A stretch of 64,000 bases of DNA from Pirellulales bacterium (GTDB lineage: Bacteria; Planctomycetota; Planctomycetia; Pirellulales; JAEUIK01): contig JAHBXR010000007.1 of NCBI GenBank assembly GCA_019636335.1, positions 202,295-266,294 of the forward strand, read 5' to 3'. A program made the translations under genes and the position numbers. The number at the start of each line of letters is the position of its first letter. Position 1 is the stretch's first letter. Below the pieces are notes generated by a model. It was not told where the DNA came from. It saw nothing but the letters and a program-made list of their open reading frames with translations, and searched no databases. Positions 54,471 to 64,000 of the stretch are shown piece after piece.

Positions 54471-54481
54471 GGTTGTAAAAA

Positions 54482-54588
54482 TCCGGCGGCACCTACTCTC
54501 GCACTTTGGGTACTACCATCGGCTCTGGAAGCTTAACTACCGTGTTCGGGATGGGAACGGGTGTGACCTTCCAGATATGGCCGCCGAA
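54482..54588 (-). rRNA. rrf: 5S ribosomal RNA
   Basis: About 107 nt on the minus strand. The 5' TTCGGCGGC pairs with the 3' GCCGCCGGA. The conserved core CCCGTTCCCATCCCGAAC and GCCGATGGTAGTA is intact. Ends are placed by the terminal stem. Confidence 0.96.
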
Positions 54589-54751
54589 AAGGGCGGGCGT
54601 TCCCAGTGAAGGGAGACGACCGCGCGTCGCCTGCTTGAGGCAGAACGACGATTGGTTGTGGTAAGAGGGGCGATCAGACACCTAGCGGGTGATCTGTCGC
54701 GACCGAGCTCGCGCGATGCATGAGGTGCATCGAGAGCGTTCGATCAAAGTG

Positions 54752-57674
<2,923 letters not shown>

Positions 57675-58175
57675 ACCTTGATCCAACCCTCTCGCACCCA
57701 GGCCCCCGTAGGAACCCAAACGCTCGAGCGAAGAACGAAGGCGTGTCTACTATGGCCAGTCGACTTTGCATGATCGACTGACCGAGTAACGACAGATCAA
57801 GTGTGTCGTTCCAGCACGTTGCCAGACTCGCACTGGCGAAGACCTTCACCCCGAAGGGATCGCTTCTTCGCAGAAGCTTGCCTGGCGACTGGCTCGACAC
57901 GCTAAGTGCCAAGAGACGCTACCTACGACCCCAAGGGATCGCGGCAGCTCTCAATTAAGATGCCACTCTTACCACAACCGAATTGTCAAAGAACACGCGG
58001 CCGGCAAATGCCACATTGGCACTCTCCGGCCGCTCCTGTACTCAGGGGCCGTTCCCAGTCAGGCTGCCCGGGCGACACAAGTCACTCAAGCACCTCTGGA
58101 AACCGCCGCTGCACACAGCACGCTCGCCCGGCAGTCTCGTTCCCACCCCTGTCGCGAATCAGCGTCAGGTGGGAA
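57675..58175 (-). promoter_or_regulatory. Leader of the 23S-5S operon, no 16S gene
   Basis: About 500 nt transcribed leader between the promoter and the 23S 5' end. No 16S or tRNA gene is present. Several hairpins and C-rich runs are visible, presumably for processing or antitermination, but I could not assign boxA with confidence. Confidence 0.6.
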
Positions 58176-58181
58176 AGGCTG

Positions 58182-58210
58182 AATATAGCGAGCCCCCAAA
58201 CACGTGTCAA
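58182..58210 (-). promoter_or_regulatory. Near-consensus sigma70 promoter of the rRNA operon
   Basis: On the minus strand -35 TTGACA (58210-58205), exactly 17 bases, and -10 TATATT (58187-58182). A GGGGG run just before the -10 could act as discriminator-like sequence. Transcription start expected near 58175. Confidence 0.85.
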
Positions 58211-58495
58211 ACCCCGTCCACAAAAAGATTCGAGAAGTCGCGATTCCCCCATGCTTTCGCGGGAAAAACGGCTGAAAAATCTCCTGCGAGGTCGCGCGCA
58301 ACACCGGTTGAGTCGGACAAATTCTTACGTGTTGCGCGGCGTGGCGGTTCACCAAAATTCTTGCTTCGTCGCGTGCCGCCGCCGAGAATCGCCTGCTCGT
58401 GACTTCGACGCCCGGCGGCGATCTTCGTATGGTCGGCAATTCACCGCAGCGGCAGTAGCAATAGTCTGCCCGGCAGGAATACACTTGGCTGACGG
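58211..58495. other. Divergent region before the D-glutamate-cyclase-like gene
   Basis: Together with the leader this makes an 821-base gap without a protein gene. Only overlapping basic frames are open. Upstream elements of the rRNA promoter would lie here. Confidence 0.4.
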
Positions 58496-59545
58496 ATGGG
58501 CGTGTCGATTTACCAACAACTTGCCGGGCTGATACGGCGCGATCCGGCCCGGCGGGGCCTCGCGCAATCCCCTGCCCTTGCGCACTATGGCGATGGCGCA
58601 GCGCTCCAGCGTGCCGCCGCGTCGCTTGCCGCCGAGGGGGCCGCCGTAGCATTGGTAACGGGCTTTCCCATCCTGGTCGGGGGGCATCCCATGGCCGAAA
58701 CCGACGGACCGCCGGGCGCCGCCATGCTGGCCAGCGTTTTATGGGCCTTGGGACACGAGATCTGGCTGATTTCCGACGCCGTAGGTCGCCCCGCGCTCGC
58801 CGTCGCCTGCGAGGTGTGCGGTATCCCGCAGTCGGCGATCCTCGAAATGCCCCTGACGCAGAGTGGAGCAGGGCCTCCCGCCGGCAGCCTGCAACCGAAC
58901 GAATGGGCGCAGCGGTTCATGGGGGGCGCGGGGGGGGCGAGGCCGACCCACTTGGTGGCCATCGAGCGACCGGGCCCGACCCACACCGAAGTCTCTTTGC
59001 TGCAACCGGCACGGGGCGGCTCGCCCCCGTTCGACCGCTTCCGCGCGGCGCTCCCCGCCGATTTACGCGATCGCGCCTTAAACATGCGAGGCGAAGCGAT
59101 CACCTCTTACATAGCGCCTACACATTTGCTTTTCGAAATGGCCGGTAACCGCGACACGCGGGCGTTTACGGTCGGTATCGGCGACGGCGGTAATGAGATC
59201 GGCATGGGTGCCGTGCCGTGGGAACTGCTCGACGACGCCCTGGGCTTGCCGGGGTCGGGACGCATAGCCTGCCGCATCGCGACGGATGAATTGGTGATCG
59301 CGGGGGTCAGTAATTGGGGCGGATACGCGCTGGCGGCGGCCGTGGCCTACGCCTCGGGAAACGTGCAGGTGTTCGATCCTTGTACCGTGGCCCGGGAACG
59401 TCGGCTCATCGAATCGTTGGTGCGCGATGCCGGCGCCGTCGATGGCGTCACGCGTGAACGCGTCCCCTCGGTTGATGGGTTGCCGCTCGAAACGCATCTC
59501 GATCTGTTGGCAGAGATCCGGGCATTGTTCCATTTACAGCCATAG
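58496..59545 (+). CDS. DUF4392 / D-glutamate cyclase-like protein
   Basis: Encodes 349 residues. The family blocks are VTGFPILVGGHPMAETDGPPGA, FTVGIGDGGNEIGMG and ELVIAGVSNWGGYALAAAVA, as in the DUF4392 domain of mammalian mitochondrial D-glutamate cyclase, which turns D-glutamate into 5-oxoproline. The Asp/Glu pair in GDGGNEIGMG is the probable metal or substrate site. Cytoplasmic. ATG 58496 gives a sensible start; no strong ribosome site is visible. The following membrane gene is 22 bases away. Confidence 0.85.
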   Translation: MGVSIYQQLAGLIRRDPARRGLAQSPALAHYGDGAALQRAAASLAAEGAAVALVTGFPILVGGHPMAETDGPPGAAMLASVLWALGHEIWLISDAVGRPALAVACEVCGIPQSAILEMPLTQSGAGPPAGSLQPNEWAQRFMGGAGGARPTHLVAIERPGPTHTEVSLLQPARGGSPPFDRFRAALPADLRDRALNMRGEAITSYIAPTHLLFEMAGNRDTRAFTVGIGDGGNEIGMGAVPWELLDDALGLPGSGRIACRIATDELVIAGVSNWGGYALAAAVAYASGNVQVFDPCTVARERRLIESLVRDAGAVDGVTRERVPSVDGLPLETHLDLLAEIRALFHLQP

Positions 59546-59567
59546 AGAACATAAAAACGGGCGAGCG

Positions 59568-59990
59568 ATGCGCGAACATATCCTGGCGGTGTTAGGAGGA
59601 GCGATGGCGGGAGTGCTCGGCGTGGCGATCGTCGAGGCCCTGTCTTCGCTCGTGTATCCGTTGCCCGTCGGTCTCGATACGAACGATCGCGAAGCGATGA
59701 AGGCCCATCTCGCGGGCCTGCCACCAGGCGCGTTCTTGCTGGTGCTGGCCGCGCATGCAACCGGTAGCTTCGTGGGGGGCGCAGTGAGCGCCCTCATTGC
59801 ACGACGCAGGGCTTACGATAAGGCCTTGATCGTGGGATTGCTGCTCATGGTCGCGGGCATTCTCACGCTGGTGTCGCTGCCCCATCCAATCTGGTTCGCT
59901 CTGGCAGATGTGGCGCTCTACGTGCCGTTTGCGTTTCTGGGGTGTTCTGTCGCGGGCAGCCTCGTCGAGCGGCGCAGCGAGACAAGCTGA
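59568..59990 (+). CDS. Four-helix membrane protein
   Basis: About 140 residues from ATG 59568. Four hydrophobic segments: ILAVLGGAMAGVLGVAIVEAL, FLLVLAAHATGSFVGGAVSAL, ALIVGLLLMVAGILTLVSL and IWFALADVALYVPFAFLGCSVAG, with short basic loops. Glycine-zipper-like patterns (GGAMAGVLG, GSFVGGAVSA) recur. Unrecognised family. Probably cotranscribed with the D-glutamate-cyclase-like gene. Confidence 0.75.
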   Translation: MREHILAVLGGAMAGVLGVAIVEALSSLVYPLPVGLDTNDREAMKAHLAGLPPGAFLLVLAAHATGSFVGGAVSALIARRRAYDKALIVGLLLMVAGILTLVSLPHPIWFALADVALYVPFAFLGCSVAGSLVERRSETS

Positions 59991-60455
59991 GGATCTCGCT
60001 CGGGCGTGGAAACGCCGAATGGTGACGGACCAGGCTACTCCGACGGCTCCGAGCTGACTTGGCCTTGCTGCACTCGGTGGTGCGGCGAACAGGGGGATTT
60101 CGAAGATCAATCGTGAACTCGCGGGAACGAACACCGCGCGTCTGTTGAGTTATTGCTGTCCGCGCGGCCAATGAGCCACTTTGAAGAACGGTGCCCTCAC
60201 GCATTCCGGGCTTCCGTTGGGCGCCCTAGGCTCATGGGCTGCGCGGAGCGGAATAGCACGTCCAGATGTCTGATCCCTTGCTACTCGAGGCAAGGCAGCC
60301 GAAGATTACGATTTCAAGACCTGCGGCAGTGCCCTGCTATTGCAGGCGGAGGAGCAAAGATGACCACAGGTGCGTATTAGGTGTTAAAAGGGGCATCAGA
60401 CTTCGGCGGAAGAGATTCTCGTTTTCGCCGTAAATGCCAACCTGCATATCACTTC
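59991..60455. other. Gene-free spacer before the tRNA
   Basis: No persuasive frame, repeat or terminator in 465 bases. Confidence 0.4.
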
Positions 60456-60528
<73 letters not shown>

Positions 60529-60691
60529 CTTTCGCACTCCGTCGTATGGTCGCGCAAGGCATCGCTCAAGTCGGCAATTGACAAAGTGTTGCGTTCCTCG
60601 GTCGGTTCGGCGGCTTCGTCGATCGCATCGCGGATCGTCGTAGCGACACGCACTGAGTCGCGTCGCGTGCGCTGCGCGTCGTCAAAAGGGA

Positions 60692-60952
60692 TTGGGCCAG
60701 GTCGTGGCGTTGACGCAGGCCATGATCTCACGCTTCGGCGGCGTGAACCGGCTTTCGGCCGAGTGGTTCGCCGCGCTCGAAGCGGCCCGGGAACGCGAAC
60801 CTGGCGGGCGGTTGATGCTCATCAGCATGTTGGCCATCGTGCGCTTGATGGAGGCCGCCAGTCGCGTTGCCCCTCAGCCAAACCTAGCCGTGCTCTCCGA
60901 CGAGGAGCTTGAGCGCGAGGTCGACCGTTGTCTTGATCGCGTGCTGGAATGA
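60692..60952 (+). CDS. Small hypothetical protein near the tRNA
   Basis: 86 residues from TTG 60692, or 82 from GTG 60704. AAAAGGG lies just upstream. Helical throughout: ALTQAMISRFGGVNRLSAEWFAALEAARER and SDEELEREVDRCLDRVLE, with a middle hydrophobic helix LMLISMLAIVRLME. Such small proteins are seen near mobile modules, but I do not recognise this one. Other frames in the region are worse, which supports it only weakly. Confidence 0.5.
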   Translation: MGQVVALTQAMISRFGGVNRLSAEWFAALEAAREREPGGRLMLISMLAIVRLMEAASRVAPQPNLAVLSDEELEREVDRCLDRVLE

Positions 60953-61567
60953 GACACATGCGCCGTCCGTTGTTGCTCCACCCAATCACATCTCAGATAC
61001 GATCTCGCATTGCCGATCGGGTTGAAGCGAACCCAGAAGATTGCCCAGATCGGCTTCGTACGTGCTCAACACAATGAGTCCGTGGCAATGAGGCCAACAA
61101 TCGCGACACGCCGCTATCTCGGTGTCAAGACCGGCGAATGTCGCGACGCCTCGGACTCTCGTGAAACGGATGTCGCAACGTCGATCTTTGCGCTCTAACA
61201 GACGTAGCACTTCCTGTTCATGGCACCCTTCTTGGCGGCACGGAGCGCGGCGACAGCCACGACCGCAGGGAGACAACGTCTGTCTCACCCCCAAACGGGG
61301 TGCGACAACTGTGTGTCACACCCAAGCCAACTTCATGTGCAATTCGTTTGACAGTAGGGCAATCGCTCCTACGTTGACGCTACGCGCACCCTTGCGGTAG
61401 CCCGCATCAGGGCTGTTCTTTCCTAGGGACATGGGCTTCTCCACGCGAGCCGTAACACGTGCTAGGGCAGGCCATGATCCTCGCCACGCTCCCCATGTGG
61501 ATCGCATGAGCTGCCGGCTGGTAGCTGTCTGGCATTGGCATTTCAACTTGGCAGGAGGCAAGCAGTC
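60953..61567. other. Gene-poor stretch before the giant surface protein
   Basis: A minus frame (61294-60986) includes CWPHCHGLIVL, faintly like the HxH of replication-initiator proteins, but it is Cys-rich, unsupported and overlapped by other frames. I record no gene. No clear att-site repeats of the tRNA 3' end are seen. Confidence 0.4.
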
Positions 61568-64000
61568 GTGAAACGTTTCTATCCGCCACGTCGCAGCCCT
61601 TCGTCACGCAATCGCGCAGTCGGCAAGCAACGAGCTACCGAAAAGCGGACTCGCGAGCGGAAGTCACAGCTCGACCAACTGGAAGGTCGATTCGCGCCTG
61701 GCAGCATGCTTCCTATATTGCCACTTCCCTTCGGTTCCCCCGTTCAAGAGGAGGGCGTCGCCAAGGTGGCGCCGCCGGTTTCCGGCGTACTCGACCAATG
61801 GCAGTCGGACGAATCTGGGCCGATCCGCAGTTCGGAGCCGTTCGACCAGCGTACGCTCGGCTCCATTGTGCCTGGGAACGTTAGCCAGCAGACGAACGCA
61901 ACTGCTCCAAGCCGAATTCCCGTGAGTCCTCAGAGCATCATCCATTCGCCTGTGCCACGCGCGAATTCGTCGCATGCGCCCTTGTTCGGTGGCAGCGTCG
62001 ACGTCAGCGCAGAAGTAGACGCGTTGGCGCTTTGGGCATTGCAGTTGCGGGCGGCCGCAGACAGCTCAACACCCGACGGCGAAACTCGCATCGGGAATGC
62101 CCTCAGCGGAATTTCATCGCCCACGGGGCCGAGTGAATTCGATCCCGGATTTGGCTCGGCGTCGAATCTCGACGCGCAGTCCGGTGGCTCAGGGGGCGGC
62201 GCTGCGCCCCTCTTGGGTGACGAGGGAGCCTCGGTGAGCCAAGCCAGTCTCGACTTTGCCCAGGGACTCTCGGCGATGCTACGCGCGGCAGGTCCGGTGA
62301 AGATGTCACTGGGAGAAGTGGAAGGAGCCGGCAAGTTGTCCGAGTTGGAGGAGGGCGGTGGCTATGCCTTCTCGATGATGTCCGAGCCCAACGATATTCT
62401 GATGCCCCTTTCAGGTTGGATCGAGGATGAGAGTGGCGGCAGCATCTCTGGTCGCGGGTCGATGACGAACAACAGCAGTTCGCTGCTGCTGGTCGAGGGG
62501 GATTCGTTTATCGTGGCGGCCCAGCAGGAGATCACGATCCCTGAGAATCCAGGCAAGCTCATCATCCCCTATTCCGTGCTGTCGTTCGACATGGAGGATC
62601 CCGATTCGATCAACGACGTGTTTGAGATTGCCCTACTGGACAGCGATGGCTACTCGGTCGTGCCAACACTGGCTGGCACGATCGTAGATGTGTTCTTCAA
62701 TTACACGGAAGAGTTCGGGCCGTTCACCGCCAGTGGCGCCACTCATGTCGATCAGACGATCGAACTTGATATCTCGCAACTCGCACCTGGCAGCACGCCT
62801 CTCTTGGTCCTGCGGCTCGTGAACAACGACTCGGACCATGAGACGTACGTGCAGTTCGGCGGCTCGATCACGATCGATGAGGCGGAAGTTCTCGAAGGCA
62901 ACACGGGGTATGCCACGCTGGAGTTCATGGTGCGTCTCACCCATGAATTCGACGAAGAAGTGTCCGTGGATTACGAGACCGTGGCAGGAACGGCCACCGA
63001 GGGGACCGACTACACCAAGGTTTGGGGCACCTTGACGTTCGAGCCGGGGCAGACGGCGCTACCGGTGGAAGTGCCCGTGGTCGGCGATTACTGGCCCGAG
63101 TCGCACGAAACGGTGCTGCTGCAATTGTCTGATCCCGTCGGCGCCACGATTCGCGATCACTCGCGTGCCGGTCGTATTCTCAATGACGACGGCATCGAGA
63201 TCACGGGCGGGGTTGCTGCTAGTAGTGCCGAAGGTATGACGGCGCAGCAGACGACCTTCTTTACCGATCTCGATACCAGCGCCACCCACACGGCGGTGAT
63301 CTATTGGGGGGACGGCAGCTCCGACACGATGACGGTCACTGAATCGGGGGGCTCCGGACAGGCCCACTTCAACGGGCACGTCTACGCCGACGACGCTCTT
63401 TACAACGTGCGGGTCGAGGTGACGAACAATCATGGCGTGACGGTCCACAACGACACGCAAATCGGAATTTACAATTGGGTGCCAGGCCTTGGCTTTCTTA
63501 CATCGACCTCGGCAGTCGCGGGAGAAGATTTTCCCGCCAACTCTGATCCGATTATCAGGTTTGCTGATTATGGATTTACGTCGCCGTCGGCCGGCACCAG
63601 CGAAACTTTCTCTGCGGTGATCGACTGGGGAGACGGGTCAGATCCTGAAGAAGCCTACATCACCGTCACCAATGGCAGCCCTGGCGTATTAACTGTTGGT
63701 GAAATCTACGGCGAGAATGGTAATCCGCACGTCTACACCACCCCCGGTATCTACGAACTCGCCATCACGCTCACCGACGATGACGGCGGAGAGGTGAGCA
63801 ATAGCTGGGAGATCACGGTCGAAGAACCGATGTTCATGCATTCCTTCTTCGGGGAAGAGTCCTTCTCCAGCGAGGAGGAGTTTGGCGGCGGCGGTTCGTT
63901 CCTCTTCTCCATGCTCAGCTCGTCGGCGACGACGGATCTGATCTCCCTTTCGGCCTCGTTGCCGAGTGAGCGCGTCGCCGCCGGCGCCGAGATGCTCCTC
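61568..64000 (+). CDS. Giant surface protein, 5' part: LExR-type N-terminus, Calx-beta and PKD domains (partial)
   Basis: Open from GTG 61568 to the window end (811 codons); AGGAGG stands 10 bases before the start. No signal peptide, but an Arg/Lys-rich start and LEGR at residues 38-41 followed by FAPGSM recall the LExR motif that opens planctomycete surface giants. Residues ~437-541 form a Calx-beta domain (YETVAGTATEGTDY, LTFEPGQT, ILNDDG). Two PKD-like domains follow at ~546-634 (VIYWGDGS) and ~671-750 (VIDWGDGS, TLTDDDGG). Secreted adhesin or cell-wall protein, C-terminus outside the window. Confidence 0.85.
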   Translation, partial: MKRFYPPRRSPSSRNRAVGKQRATEKRTRERKSQLDQLEGRFAPGSMLPILPLPFGSPVQEEGVAKVAPPVSGVLDQWQSDESGPIRSSEPFDQRTLGSIVPGNVSQQTNATAPSRIPVSPQSIIHSPVPRANSSHAPLFGGSVDVSAEVDALALWALQLRAAADSSTPDGETRIGNALSGISSPTGPSEFDPGFGSASNLDAQSGGSGGGAAPLLGDEGASVSQASLDFAQGLSAMLRAAGPVKMSLGEVEGAGKLSELEEGGGYAFSMMSEPNDILMPLSGWIEDESGGSISGRGSMTNNSSSLLLVEGDSFIVAAQQEITIPENPGKLIIPYSVLSFDMEDPDSINDVFEIALLDSDGYSVVPTLAGTIVDVFFNYTEEFGPFTASGATHVDQTIELDISQLAPGSTPLLVLRLVNNDSDHETYVQFGGSITIDEAEVLEGNTGYATLEFMVRLTHEFDEEVSVDYETVAGTATEGTDYTKVWGTLTFEPGQTALPVEVPVVGDYWPESHETVLLQLSDPVGATIRDHSRAGRILNDDGIEITGGVAASSAEGMTAQQTTFFTDLDTSATHTAVIYWGDGSSDTMTVTESGGSGQAHFNGHVYADDALYNVRVEVTNNHGVTVHNDTQIGIYNWVPGLGFLTSTSAVAGEDFPANSDPIIRFADYGFTSPSAGTSETFSAVIDWGDGSDPEEAYITVTNGSPGVLTVGEIYGENGNPHVYTTPGIYELAITLTDDDGGEVSNSWEITVEEPMFMHSFFGEESFSSEEEFGGGGSFLFSMLSSSATTDLISLSASLPSERVAAGAEMLL

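Noticed and set aside
60986..61294. Replication-initiator-like fragment (HCHGLIV motif)
   Set aside because: Single weak motif, Cys-rich frame, no other initiator blocks, and no plasmid or phage genes around.

Overview
The window reads as a piece of a planctomycete chromosome, most likely of the Pirellula/Lacipirellula type. The evidence is high GC, a formylglycine sulfatase, three Gfo/Idh/MocA oxidoreductases (two with Tat signals), redoxin-cytochrome-copper monooxygenase fusions, a squalene-hopene-cyclase relative, a giant surface protein with an LExR motif, several interspersed repeat families, and a 23S-5S rRNA operon with no 16S gene beside it. The assignment rests on gene content only; no database was searched.

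Layout. 0-11 kb: a lipoprotein, a ParE-like toxin-antitoxin pair, a sarcosine-oxidase-type flavoenzyme, a MORN-repeat lipoprotein with an esterase, a 27-copy heptamer array, a Tat-exported oxidoreductase, a disordered Arg/Glu-rich protein, and an ornithine-cyclodeaminase-like gene followed by an arginine-dihydrolase-like gene. 11-23 kb: a membrane acyltransferase-like protein, sugar isomerase, oxidoreductase, class III aminotransferase, the queuosine genes queF, queC and queE, a MATE transporter, and a DoxX-Gfo/Idh pair. 23-35 kb: two compact transcription units. The first has an acyl/aryl-CoA ligase, a CoA-acylating-type aldehyde dehydrogenase, an iron alcohol dehydrogenase, a PQQ-propeller lipoprotein and a HemW-like radical SAM protein. 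The second has a squalene-hopene-cyclase-like protein, a chorismate-lyase-like protein, a glycosyltransferase, a thioesterase and an ABC ATPase. 35-48 kb: TatC with a large insertion, a PII protein with Phe at position 51, a gene-poor 1.2 kb, pyrB-pyrC-yacP, a sulfatase and two paralogous redoxin/cytochrome/monooxygenase fusions. 48-54 kb: a parDE locus whose toxin frame is interrupted by TGA, a candidate structured RNA with its own promoter and terminator, a transglutaminase lipoprotein, an ankyrin protein and a TolB-like propeller. 54-58 kb: 5S and 23S rRNA on the minus strand with a near-consensus promoter. 58-64 kb: a D-glutamate-cyclase-like gene, a membrane protein, a CAU tRNA, and the start of a giant Calx-beta/PKD protein running off the end.

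Functional links. Arginine can plausibly be converted to ornithine, ammonia and proline by the two genes at 8.5-10.7 kb. The first 23-30 kb unit can be read as activation and reduction of a carboxylic acid through a CoA thioester to an alcohol, next to a putative polycyclic lipid/aryl unit; the product is unknown. TatC fits with the Tat substrates in the window.

Most interesting candidates: the split arginine-to-proline pair, the 23-35 kb double cluster, the structured RNA near 50.1 kb, the broken ParE, the PII Tyr51 replacement and the expanded TatC.
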